Origin: Bacilli bacterium
GTDB lineage: Bacteria > Bacillota_I > Bacilli_A > RFN20 > CAG-826
Length of the DNA: 49,657 nucleotides
Assembly: GCA_017626815.1 (NCBI GenBank)
Contig: JAGAHY010000004.1
Coordinates: 1-49,657 of the forward strand
Reading direction: 5' to 3'
The first letter of the stretch is position 1. Every line of letters begins with the position of its first letter. Positions 42,456 through 49,657 of this stretch are shown here, in pieces. Position numbers and translations under genes: made by a program. The notes below the pieces were generated by a model. The model was not told where the DNA came from, did no database searches, and worked only from the letters and a program-made list of their open reading frames with translations.

Positions 42456-42482
42456 AAAGGGAGGATGAACGATCCTCCCTTT
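42456..42482. terminator. Bidirectional terminator between araC and the GH2 gene
   Basis: AAAGGGAGGAT (42456-42466) and ATCCTCCCTTT (42472-42482) form a perfect 11-base stem with a 5-base loop. The T tract is better on the minus strand (TTTTC) than on the plus strand (TTT). Confidence 0.85.
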
Positions 42483-42510
42483 AAAAATCAATGACTTTTG
42501 ACGATGTTTT

Positions 42511-44454
42511 TTACTTTTTCTTTTCCCAAGAAGCGTTGTTGCTCTTCACGTGCAAAACGTATTCGGGGTTAGGTTGATCCACTTTGCGGAAGGTGGCTTC
42601 GTCGTGAAGGTCACCACTGCGGGCTTCGACGGTGAAGGTTCCTTCGGCGGGGATGACGAAGTGGAAGAGCCTCGTCTTGCCGCTTAAGGTTTGGAACTGC
42701 TTGCCGTTAACGTATAGGGTAACGGATTCTTGGTTCGAGCAAACATAGATGTTCGCTTTGTCTTCATGACGGTCCTCGAATCTCTTGCCGCAGACATGGA
42801 CGAAGGGTTCGTCGGACCAGAAGGCTTTATAGAGATAGAAAGCGTCTTTTTTGATATGACGGCCGAAGGTGACAAGGCCCTTATGGTTTTTACCAGGATC
42901 GCCTCCGACATTACGGGCATCGGCCGCGAAGTCGAACATGTTCCAGAGGTGTGTCGCCCAGAGGTATTTGCGTTTCTCCAAGGATTTGTAGACTTTATAA
43001 TGGCAGATCAACTGATATTCTTCGGAGTTATCGCCGCGCTTAGGATGCTCAGTATGGAGGTTTGGCATACCTTCGGCACCATATTCGGAGAAACCAATGG
43101 GTTTTCTCGGGAAGAAGAAGTGGAAGAAGGAGAGACGAACGCCATTGAGCCACGTCCAAGGGGTATACCAGCCGTGATAGAAGTTCATGGCGGTGGCGTC
43201 GGCGATATGGCAGAAGGGGTTGAAAGCAAGCATCATCGCGAAGTTGGCCATGCAGGTAGGACGCGTGGGGTCGAGGGCATGGATGAGCTTATTCAATTCC
43301 TTGTGGACCTTGGTTTTTCCACTGGAACGCTTCATGGTGATTTCGTTGGAAATGCCGCGGCAGAAGATGGAGGGGTGGTTATACGTTTGGGCGATGAGCT
43401 CCTTCATCTGAGAGACGGCGTTTTCGTTAGCGCCAGGCATATGGCGGGAGATGTAGGGAATCTCAGACCAGACAAGGAAGCCGTATTTATCGCAGAGGTC
43501 ATAGGTGTAATCGTCATGCTGATAGTGGGCCAGACGGATGGTGTTGGCACCGACTTCGGCAATCAACTCCATATCCTCTTCCATGTTTTCCTTGGTGATG
43601 GCGTTACCGACACCCAAACGGTCTTGGTGGCGGGCGACGCCGCGGAGAGAATAACTGACTCCATTGAGAATGAAACCTTGACGCGGGTCGATATAGAACT
43701 CGCGGAAGCCATACATTTCGGTTAGTTCATCGACCTTTTCGCCGTTATCGTAAGCGCTGGCGACGACTTTGTAGAGATAGGGGTCCTTGCGGCCATTCCA
43801 ACGATGGACATTTTCGATGCGGATGGAATGGTTTCCTTTGCCGCTAGCAACGAGTTTGTCCTCGGCATCAAAGACTTCGATGCGGGTGTCTTCTGGGAGA
43901 GACCTCCAAGCATGGACGGTAAGCAAAGCGTCTTTGCCAATAAGCTGGGAATCCAATTTGATGCCTTTGGAGCCAGAAGCGTCCATCTCGAAATGGACTT
44001 TTTCGGTTTTGATGAGGCTGACATCGCGGTAAATGCCGCCATAGAACGTGAAGTCGGCGGTTTGGGGGTAGACGGTTTCGTTGGGCTCGTTATCGACCAA
44101 TACAGCGATTTCATTGACGCCATCTTTCACGTCGTCGGTGATCTCGACGCGGAAACGGGAATAACCGCCATGGTGAATGGCCATTTCTTTGCCGTTGAGG
44201 TAAACGGTGGCGCTGCTGTTGACGGCGTTGAATTGCAAGAATAGCTTTTGGCCGGGGGCTAGTTTCGGTGCTTCGAATTCTTTGAAGTACCAATATTGGG
44301 AACGGACATAATCGCCGCCGCCATCTTGCCCGTCTTGGGCGTTCCATGTGTGGGGGATGTTAACGATTTCGCCTTCGTGTTTGCAGGCTTCCTCAAGGGA
44401 GACCTTTTGCTCCACGAAGCGCCATTGCTTGTTCAAGCAGATGGTTTCTCTCAT
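42511..44454 (-). CDS. GH2 glycosidase (beta-glucuronidase or beta-galactosidase)
   Basis: A 647-residue cytoplasmic GH2 enzyme with the sugar-binding jelly roll (NIPHTWNAQDGQDGGGDY, YLNGKEMAIHHGGYSRF), the Ig-like domain and the barrel (LRGVARHQDRLGVGNAI, RLAHYQHDDYTYDLCDKYG). The acid/base Glu is in GISNEITM and the nucleophile Glu in GFSEYGAEG. A short C-terminal domain follows. The neighbours (glucuronate operon, AraC, GPH carrier) favour a beta-glucuronidase, and an N-x-K-G (NHKG) is present where such enzymes bind the carboxylate, but from memory many GH2 beta-galactosidases carry a similar N-x-K-G, so the motif does not decide. It is divergent from the transporter gene 44817-46853 and AAGGAG lies 7 bases before the ATG. 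Confidence 0.85.
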   Translation of the reverse strand: MRETICLNKQWRFVEQKVSLEEACKHEGEIVNIPHTWNAQDGQDGGGDYVRSQYWYFKEFEAPKLAPGQKLFLQFNAVNSSATVYLNGKEMAIHHGGYSRFRVEITDDVKDGVNEIAVLVDNEPNETVYPQTADFTFYGGIYRDVSLIKTEKVHFEMDASGSKGIKLDSQLIGKDALLTVHAWRSLPEDTRIEVFDAEDKLVASGKGNHSIRIENVHRWNGRKDPYLYKVVASAYDNGEKVDELTEMYGFREFYIDPRQGFILNGVSYSLRGVARHQDRLGVGNAITKENMEEDMELIAEVGANTIRLAHYQHDDYTYDLCDKYGFLVWSEIPYISRHMPGANENAVSQMKELIAQTYNHPSIFCRGISNEITMKRSSGKTKVHKELNKLIHALDPTRPTCMANFAMMLAFNPFCHIADATAMNFYHGWYTPWTWLNGVRLSFFHFFFPRKPIGFSEYGAEGMPNLHTEHPKRGDNSEEYQLICHYKVYKSLEKRKYLWATHLWNMFDFAADARNVGGDPGKNHKGLVTFGRHIKKDAFYLYKAFWSDEPFVHVCGKRFEDRHEDKANIYVCSNQESVTLYVNGKQFQTLSGKTRLFHFVIPAEGTFTVEARSGDLHDEATFRKVDQPNPEYVLHVKSNNASWEKKK

Positions 44455-44816
44455 GTGTATGCTCCTTATTTATATAGGCTTTCGCCTTGGATTCGTTTAT
44501 AGAGTAATAGGTATTATATATAAATGGAATAGCAAGTTTTCTTCAAGAACGTTGCAATAATGTTTCATTATTTGATGATTTCTTCCAACTGTATACCAAA
44601 ATCTAACCCGTATTGTAAATATAAAAAGTCGGTTTCTCTACCATTGACCCGACTTTATCATGGCGAAAATTTATGCTCATTTATTGGTGAATGTTTGCAG
44701 ATTATTGGGTCTATATTGCATGTTATGTAAAAAAATGAGCAATTAACGAAAGTTTCTTTGAAAGGGTTTTCATTTGAACTATTATTTTTTTAACCATATA
44801 AAAAGGAGATAGAACT
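44455..44816. promoter_or_regulatory. 362-base divergent regulatory region between GH2 and transporter genes
   Basis: No gene is visible. It is AT-rich. It holds the transporter promoter and operator (below), an AT-rich TATATATAAT stretch near 44510 suited to the GH2 promoter, an inverted pair AAAGTCGG/CCGACTTT (44625-44632 and 44649-44656), a wider inverted pair GCTCATTT/AAATGAGC (44675-44682 and 44733-44740), and on the minus strand one ATTATTGCAA word resembling the AraC-type half-site at uxuA. The paired arms could form a structured leader or hold operators; neither is followed by a T run. Confidence 0.45.
44758..44785 (+). promoter_or_regulatory. Transporter promoter overlapped by a cre-like operator
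   Basis: TTGAAA (44758-44763) and TATTAT (44780-44785) are 16 bases apart. TGAAAGGGTTTTCA (44759-44772), a palindrome that fits the cre consensus with one mismatch, covers the -35 box and most of the spacer, so the promoter should be repressible by a LacI-family protein or CcpA. Confidence 0.65.
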
Positions 44817-46853
44817 ATGGCTAAAAAAGCGGCGGGCGGAGGTATTCTCGCTAGTAGAATTAAATCCGCGAACGTCAAATTTTTCCCCGAAGCATTGCTT
44901 GGCTATCTTGCTGGGCCTTTCTTCGCATTGATTCCCAACGGAATCATCAACGTTTTCCTTACACAGTATTGGGTTAACGTCTTAGGATTGAGCGTTTGGG
45001 CAAATGCTTTCACTTGGCTTTTGCCGTTGATCTCCTCAATCTTCGTTGTCATTGGCAACATCCTCGTCGGTCGACTCATGGAAGGCAAGCCTCGCAAAGC
45101 GGGCAAGGCGCGTCCTTTGATGGTCCTCTCCGTTCCAGCGATCATCATCGCGTTGATCGCGTTGTTCCTCGCCCCGAGCCCCTATAACGATCAGGGCGTC
45201 TTCAACCAAGAGGTCACGATGTGGGTCTTAATCATCGTGGCTATTGGCTACAACTTGTTCTATGCATTTGCTTGGCCGCTGTATTACACCTCCCACAGCG
45301 CCATGGTCAACCTTTCCACCCGTAACGCTTCGCAGCGTTCCTTGCTCGGCACGATGTCGATGGCCGCCCAGGTTGGCGCCGCTGGCGTCGCTGGCATGGC
45401 CGGTGGTATTCTCGCTGACCTCCTCCGTTTACTTCCTAATGCCCAGAACCTTGCGAAATTCACCAATGTCGTCGAGCGTTTTGGCGGTGTCGACAAGATT
45501 TTCGAGAATCCCGACGCAAAAGAGAAAGTACTCACGGCTACCGGCGAACAAGCCTTGTTGGCTGCCCGCGCCGATGCAAACTCCCGCTGGATGATCATCA
45601 TGATCGTTCTCGTCGTCGCCTTGTTCATTGGCGTCGCTCTCGAATTCTTATTCACCCGTGAACGTATCACGGAAGAACAATTTGGCGTTACCGCCGATAA
45701 GACCGAAGACGGCAAACAGGCTGCGCCTACTGCCGCTAAGGTCAAAATGTCTGACCAGATCAAAGTTTGTGTCCACGATAAATATTGGTGGATCATTATC
45801 CTCTTCTTCTTCCTATACCAGCTTGGCGGTATGTTGAAAAACAATGGCCAAACCTTCTACTCTCAAGCTTGGACCAATGGTGACACTGGCTTAGCCTCTC
45901 TTATCGGTACTCTCGGTGCCATCCCGACTGCCGTTGGCATGGTCATCGTCTGGCCGCTTGCGAACAAATTCGGCAAAGCCTTCTCCATCAAATGGGGCGC
46001 CCTTGCCGCCGTCATCCTCGGTTTTGTCGGCTGGATTCCGCAGTTCATGGGTATGACCGATGTTGGCTTAATCAGCACCTTCTCGGTCCTCGGTTTCTGC
46101 TTGAAGGCCCTTGGAACCGTCCCTGCGATGTACGTCTCTCTCGCTCTTATGTCGGACGTCCTTGATCACCAGGAAGCTGTCTATGGCATCCGTACCGACG
46201 GCTTCACCATGGCGCTTTATGGCTCCATCATGATCGCCATGACCGGCATCTCCAACGCCATCATCTTGGCCATCGTCTCGTCTCAGGAACTCGGCTCTGC
46301 CGTCAACAAGTTCTCCACCACGATGATCTTCTTTGGCGGCGAAATGGTCTGCTATGCCATCATCTTCGTCATCTTGATGTTCATGAACGTCGAGAAATTC
46401 TCGGATCTTGACCACGCTGCCATCGACGCCAATCAGCGCGCCGCCGCTGAGGCTGCTGGCATCGCCTTCATCCCTGCCAAAGAGCGTCTTGAACTCGAGC
46501 AGAAGAAAGCCGAAGAAGAAGCTCGCGCGTCTTCCATCGAAGAACTCCGCAACAAATGCGAAAAGTCCGGTGCCGACTTCAACGCTGCTCTCGCTGACTT
46601 CGAAGCCAAAGAGAAAGCTGCTGCTGAAGCCTCTGCTGCTAAGAAAGCCGCTGCTAAAGAGAAAGCGGACGCCAAGGCCAAAGCCAAAGCCGATGCTGAA
46701 GCTGCTCGCGTCGCCGCTTTGACTCCTGAGCAAAAGGCCGCTGAAGAAGCGAAGAAGGCCGCTAAGGAAGCCAAAGCCGCCGAAGAAGCGAAGCAACTCG
46801 CTGAAATCCACGCCCGCATGGTCGCGGAAGGCCACAAGCTCCTCGCTAGGTAA
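44817..46853 (+). CDS. GPH-family sugar transporter with long Ala/Lys/Glu-rich tail
   Basis: A 678-residue membrane protein. Residues 1-527 hold about twelve membrane segments of the MFS/GPH family (ALLGYLAGPFFALIPNGIINVFLTQYW, WPLYYTSHSAMVNLSTRNASQRSLLG, LMSDVLDHQEAVYGIRTDGFTMAL). Residues about 528-678 form a cytoplasmic tail made almost only of Ala, Lys, Glu and Asp, predicted as a long helix or coiled coil; ordinary GPH carriers end soon after the last helix. AAGGAGA lies 7 bases before the ATG. It is divergent from GH2, so glucuronides or other glycosides are the likely cargo. Compared with its neighbours the gene is rich in C-ending codons such as GCC, GTC and ATC, suggesting high expression. 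Confidence 0.85.
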   Translation: MAKKAAGGGILASRIKSANVKFFPEALLGYLAGPFFALIPNGIINVFLTQYWVNVLGLSVWANAFTWLLPLISSIFVVIGNILVGRLMEGKPRKAGKARPLMVLSVPAIIIALIALFLAPSPYNDQGVFNQEVTMWVLIIVAIGYNLFYAFAWPLYYTSHSAMVNLSTRNASQRSLLGTMSMAAQVGAAGVAGMAGGILADLLRLLPNAQNLAKFTNVVERFGGVDKIFENPDAKEKVLTATGEQALLAARADANSRWMIIMIVLVVALFIGVALEFLFTRERITEEQFGVTADKTEDGKQAAPTAAKVKMSDQIKVCVHDKYWWIIILFFFLYQLGGMLKNNGQTFYSQAWTNGDTGLASLIGTLGAIPTAVGMVIVWPLANKFGKAFSIKWGALAAVILGFVGWIPQFMGMTDVGLISTFSVLGFCLKALGTVPAMYVSLALMSDVLDHQEAVYGIRTDGFTMALYGSIMIAMTGISNAIILAIVSSQELGSAVNKFSTTMIFFGGEMVCYAIIFVILMFMNVEKFSDLDHAAIDANQRAAAEAAGIAFIPAKERLELEQKKAEEEARASSIEELRNKCEKSGADFNAALADFEAKEKAAAEASAAKKAAAKEKADAKAKAKADAEAARVAALTPEQKAAEEAKKAAKEAKAAEEAKQLAEIHARMVAEGHKLLAR

Positions 46854-46866
46854 TTCCTTCAAATCT

Positions 46867-46900
46867 AAAAAACTGGAATCGTTCGCGGTTCCAGTTTTTT
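46867..46900. terminator. Bidirectional intrinsic terminator
   Basis: AAAAAACTGGAA (46867-46878) and TTCCAGTTTTTT (46889-46900) form a perfect 12-base stem with a 10-base loop, with T runs on both strands. It serves the transporter gene (+) and the converging lipoprotein gene (-). Confidence 0.95.
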
Positions 46901-46939
46901 CTCGCGCAAAAAGCGGCTATTTTTTAAAACAAACTCCGA

Positions 46940-48697
46940 TTAAAGCATGAGCAGCTTCTTTAAAGCGGTTATGGTTTTCTCCGTTCTTAACTTGGCTCCG
47001 TCATTCGTTAAGTGATTATCGATAAGGTAGAAATCATATGCGGGATAAAAGGAATCTTCGATATCTTCCAGAACGGGAACGCAGAGCGAGCTTTTTAGAT
47101 ACTGATGAAGCTCCGCGCGCTTTTCTTTAGTGCTGCCTTGTTCTAAACAATCGATGTTCTTTGGCGCGTAGGAAAAGAGTATGTTAACACCGAAATCTTG
47201 CCATTGCTTATAGACGTTGTTAAGACAGCCAACGAGATCAAAAACGTTATTATCGAAGAGGTATTCCTTTTGATACGTGAGTTCCCGTTGATAGATGCGA
47301 CCACTTTGTTGCGTTGGCTCCCGCTTCATGATCATGTCGCCTTGAATGTTGTATGTGGGCGTGTAATAGAAGTGGTTATCATCGTCGTAGAATCTTGGAT
47401 TGGTTCGATAGCCATCACCACTGACAGGTGTCTTAGCGGCTAAGTATTTGGTAAAAGGGGTAAAGACTTCTTTATAGTTCCGTAAATCGATATTCGCGAA
47501 TTCCTGATATCCGGACTCGAGGCAATTGAAGAAACGATCATAGATGTTGTTCCGCGCGCAGAATTGTTCTTCGATCGCATCGAATTCCGGCGTATGCAAA
47601 AGAATGTCGCCGCTTTGGCAATAAGGCTTAATGACATCAAGTTGCTCTAATGCCCCGATGTAGGCGAAGACACCCATATTCACAACCTCATAGTCGGGGA
47701 GGGCTTCGTGAATTAACGACGAATCATAGCCATAGCGTCCACTAGAACCGGAAAATAAAATAATTTTTTTCTTATCTTTGATGCTTTCTAGATAATCGAT
47801 TTTGTCTTGGAAAACGTCCCAATAAGTGCCAGAGTACATGGGCATTTCGTGGGCGAGTATCTCAAGCGTTTTAAGATTTGGCGTTTGCAGGCAAACGTCA
47901 TCGATGCCTGCAACGCAGTCGAAGAGGGTGATCTTTTCTAAACTATCTGAGACTACTGCTGCAGCGGTGAATTGGATGGGGTTTGGAGGGAGAATCAAAT
48001 GCTTTATTTGATTGGACACGATAGCTTCTGTTTCAATTTTGGTGACGGTTTTGCCGTTGATTTCGGCAGGTATAACGATGGTCTCTTCAGCGCTGTTGGT
48101 GGCCGTGATGGTTACATTTTCGCCTTCCGTTATGTAATCAAAAGCAGTGGGTTCCGTATAGGGTACAAAAACGGGATAGAGGTCTTGGACGCTTGGAGAG
48201 TAACGCCAGCCAAAACCGATGAAGTCATCTTTGCCCATTTCATGCCAGCCGATTTGCAGATGGCCTTCCTTATGGAGAAGATTGAGACCACTAGGCGCGT
48301 TTTCGCGCATTCTTGTTCGGTATTGTGGGTAGAGGAGTGCTTCTTCGTCGCTTTGCAGAAACGTGCCATCGCCGCGATGAAGGCAAACGTGTTGAGACTG
48401 CATTTTGATGGAAACGGAAACGGAATCTTGAACATTGAGGAGCGTAATGTAGTAACCGCCTTTTGTCGGGGCGATTTCATACCGGGGGTAATCGAGGGAA
48501 AGAATATGGTTTTCGGGGTTGGTGAGTATTTTAAAACTAGCGTCTTGACCTTTTTCAATGCGCTGAGCGTTGCTGATGACGGTATACCCTTGGCCAGATA
48601 ACAAACGGGCTTCGACGTATTTGTCTTGCAGGGTAAAACCAGCGCAGGATGATAACGCGATGGCGGTGAGGGGAAGTGCTGTCTTGGCCTTTTGCAT
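46940..48697 (-). CDS. Lipoprotein with BspA-type LRR segment and SGNH-hydrolase-like domain
   Basis: A 585-residue exported protein with a lipobox ALSSC (Cys18). Residues about 20-180 are beta-rich and unassigned. Residues about 190-290 read as LRR_5/BspA repeats (ETIVIPAEINGKTVTKIETEAI, IKHLILPPNPIQF). From about 310 on there is an SGNH-like fold: block I as IILFSGSSGRYGYDSSLIHEAL, a strand VVNMGVFAYIGALEQLDVI, GDILLHTPEFD, and a C-terminal block DNHLTNDGAKL with His562. DltD, AlgX/PatB-type acyltransferases and DUF1574-like proteins share this plan, so it may handle acyl groups on a cell-surface polymer. The usual Gly and Asn blocks are not clear, so activity is uncertain. It is divergent from the LytTR regulator at 48809. 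Confidence 0.65.
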   Translation of the reverse strand: MQKAKTALPLTAIALSSCAGFTLQDKYVEARLLSGQGYTVISNAQRIEKGQDASFKILTNPENHILSLDYPRYEIAPTKGGYYITLLNVQDSVSVSIKMQSQHVCLHRGDGTFLQSDEEALLYPQYRTRMRENAPSGLNLLHKEGHLQIGWHEMGKDDFIGFGWRYSPSVQDLYPVFVPYTEPTAFDYITEGENVTITATNSAEETIVIPAEINGKTVTKIETEAIVSNQIKHLILPPNPIQFTAAAVVSDSLEKITLFDCVAGIDDVCLQTPNLKTLEILAHEMPMYSGTYWDVFQDKIDYLESIKDKKKIILFSGSSGRYGYDSSLIHEALPDYEVVNMGVFAYIGALEQLDVIKPYCQSGDILLHTPEFDAIEEQFCARNNIYDRFFNCLESGYQEFANIDLRNYKEVFTPFTKYLAAKTPVSGDGYRTNPRFYDDDNHFYYTPTYNIQGDMIMKREPTQQSGRIYQRELTYQKEYLFDNNVFDLVGCLNNVYKQWQDFGVNILFSYAPKNIDCLEQGSTKEKRAELHQYLKSSLCVPVLEDIEDSFYPAYDFYLIDNHLTNDGAKLRTEKTITALKKLLML

Positions 48698-48754
48698 GGA
48701 ACCATTATCCTCGCTTTTGAAGATTCGCGGGCTCTGGTTTTTTCGGCAAGCTTG

Positions 48755-48783
48755 TTGAAAACGACCTTTATCATAGATAAAAT
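48755..48783 (+). promoter_or_regulatory. Promoter of the second LytTR regulator
   Basis: TTGAAA (48755-48760) and TAAAAT (48778-48783) are exactly 17 bases apart, near-consensus. The leader is about 20 bases and includes TAGGAAGG, 8 bases before the ATG. Confidence 0.75.
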
Positions 48784-48808
48784 TTCTTCAACTAGGAAGG
48801 TTTGCACC

Positions 48809-49519
48809 ATGGTTAAAATCGCGATTGTCGAAGATGATGCAAAGGAACGTTCTCGGATTCGTGAGTGCCTGGATGGCATTCAGGAATCGGATGGAATCGT
48901 TTTTGACATCGCCGAATATGAATCTGGACAATCGTTCATCGATAATTATTCGCCGGGTTTCGACATCGTGTTCATGGATATCGAGATGCCAGGCATCGAT
49001 GGGATGGAAACTTCCCGAAAGCTTCGCGAGATTGATTCCTCGGTGATTTTGATCTTCGTGACGAACATGGCCCAATTTGCCATTTCGGGTTATGAAGTAG
49101 AGGCTTTGGACTTTATTCTGAAACCCATCAATCGTTATTCCTTTGCCATTAAGGTGAAGCGCGCCATCGCCCGGATTCCCAAGAAGAACAAAGAATATAT
49201 TTTGGTTAAAAATGGCGGCGAAACGCGCACGGTTTTGATCTCTTCCATTCATTATGTGGATATCGATGGCCACTATGTTGTCTATCATTTTGGTGGCGGC
49301 GAATCCCTTCAGGAATACGCGACATTGAAAGAAGCTAAGTCTCGTCTTAACGGTAAAGAATTCGTTTTTGTAAACCGCAGTTGCCTCGTGAATCTGTATC
49401 ATGTGACCGGGGTTGATCGGCAAAGCGCTTATGTCGGTGACGTCCGCTTGGATATTTCCCGTCCCCAAAAGAAAGCGTTTATGGCAGCGATGATGGCTTT
49501 TTCTGAGGGTGTCCGATGA
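48809..49519 (+). CDS. LytTR-family response regulator
   Basis: A 236-residue regulator. The receiver domain has EDD at 8-10, phospho-acceptor Asp57 in IVFMDIEMPGIDG, Thr in IFVTNMAQ and Lys in FILKPINR. The LytTR domain begins near 130 (ILVKNGGETRTVLISSIHYVDIDGHYVVYHFGG) and ends LDISRPQKKAFMAAM. It resembles the regulator at 32553-33275 in the motif order GYEVEALDFILKP, so the two are paralogues. The ATG at 48809 is chosen over a TTG at 48692 because the promoter lies between them. Its stop overlaps the start of a kinase gene. The divergent SGNH lipoprotein is a possible target. Confidence 0.92.
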   Translation: MVKIAIVEDDAKERSRIRECLDGIQESDGIVFDIAEYESGQSFIDNYSPGFDIVFMDIEMPGIDGMETSRKLREIDSSVILIFVTNMAQFAISGYEVEALDFILKPINRYSFAIKVKRAIARIPKKNKEYILVKNGGETRTVLISSIHYVDIDGHYVVYHFGGGESLQEYATLKEAKSRLNGKEFVFVNRSCLVNLYHVTGVDRQSAYVGDVRLDISRPQKKAFMAAMMAFSEGVR

Positions 49520-49657
49520 AGGAAATCATTCTTAAGCTAGCGTTCCTAACCGAACTTTATGTCGCTGAACTGATTTTCTTGTTCCCCCGCCCGAAGCGGA
49601 CCTATTTTTGGTTACGCTTGGTGCTGTTTCTTCTCGTGGGGTATGGACTTGTCCTGG
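49516..49657 (+). CDS. Membrane protein start, probable GHKL sensor kinase (partial)
   Basis: The ATG at 49516 overlaps the TGA of the LytTR regulator (ATGA) and has GAGGG upstream. The 47 codons before the right edge give MKEIILKLAFLTELYVAELI, a first membrane segment, the basic turn FPRPKRTYFW and the start of a second segment. Position and this opening match AgrC-like kinases next to LytTR regulators. The catalytic part lies outside the window, so the kinase call is inference. Confidence 0.7.
   Translation, partial: MKEIILKLAFLTELYVAELIFLFPRPKRTYFWLRLVLFLLVGYGLVL

Noticed and set aside
42784-42920. The NHKG motif of the GH2 protein as proof of beta-glucuronidase
   Set aside because: Comparable N-x-K-G motifs occur in GH2 beta-galactosidases as far as I recall, so only context supports glucuronides.
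42730-43725. A 331-codon open frame antisense to the GH2 gene, and a 245-codon frame antisense to the 9994 gene
   Set aside because: They mirror well-supported coding genes, lack ribosome binding sites and family motifs, and have the composition of complementary frames.
44625-44740. Inverted pairs upstream of the second transporter as a terminator or riboswitch
   Set aside because: No T run follows, loops are 16 and 50 bases, and they match no riboswitch pattern I know; they are mentioned only as structure in the intergenic region.

Overview
The window looks like a chromosomal segment of a gut-type member of the Bacilli in the broad sense (Erysipelotrichales or RF39-like, related to the former Tenericutes). 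The reasons are the Firmicutes housekeeping order pcrA-ligA-gatCAB, a GatA with the TGDS form of the amidase signature familiar from Mollicutes, DUF1836, two LytTR response regulators beside GHKL kinases, and many glycan genes. TGA is used as a stop (ligA, the last response regulator), so the code is standard. I saw no tRNA, rRNA, insertion sequence, phage or CRISPR.

Layout. 1-445: 5' part of a membrane protein gene (-). 541-9836 (+): DNA repair (pcrA, ligA), the tRNA amidotransferase gatCAB, a DUF1836 gene and galE, closed by a terminator. 9994-13929 (+): a Lys/Pro-rich unknown, a 7TMR-DISM-like receptor with a decayed kinase module, and an intact histidine kinase; the probable partner response regulator (13972-14766, -) converges on them. 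14767-15205 is gene-poor. 15206-16108 (+) is an alpha/beta hydrolase. 16169-24021 is a sulfoglycolysis cluster of the transaldolase type: a six-gene minus-strand operon (GH31 sulfoquinovosidase-like, SF-transaldolase-like, SLA-reductase-like, fucose-isomerase-like, DUF4867, TauE/SafE exporter) and a divergent GPH sugar transporter. 24138-31046 (-): a membrane-anchored GH3 and two lipoproteins sharing a duplicated Big2-CBM module, one with an esterase domain. 31226-33275 (-): LytTR regulator and AgrC-like kinase. 33484-35700 (+): GH31 alpha-glucosidase. 36450-41427 (-): complete glucuronate catabolism operon uxuA-uxuB-uxaC-kdgA-kdgK, with a divergent AraC regulator. 42511-46853: GH2 glycosidase (-) and divergent GPH transporter (+). 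46940-49657: an LRR/SGNH lipoprotein (-) and a LytTR regulator with the start of its kinase (+).

How it fits together (inference). The cell appears to take up plant-derived sugars. Sulfoquinovose or its glycosides would enter through the GPH carrier, be released, isomerised and split by the transaldolase; the C3 sulfonate would be reduced to DHPS and exported, feeding sulfite reducers. Glucuronides would enter through the second GPH carrier, be cleaved by GH2 and flow through uxaC-uxuB-uxuA-kdgK-kdgA to pyruvate and glyceraldehyde 3-phosphate. Palindromes of the CcpA/LacI type overlap the -35 boxes of both transporter-linked clusters, and AraC-type half-sites abut the uxuA -35 box.

The most unusual points are the Arg-to-Gln change in the sulfonate pocket of the sulfoquinovosidase-like enzyme, the uncharacterised DUF4867 protein inside the pathway operon, the pseudokinase receptor, the recently duplicated surface module, and an SGNH lipoprotein carrying BspA-type repeats.
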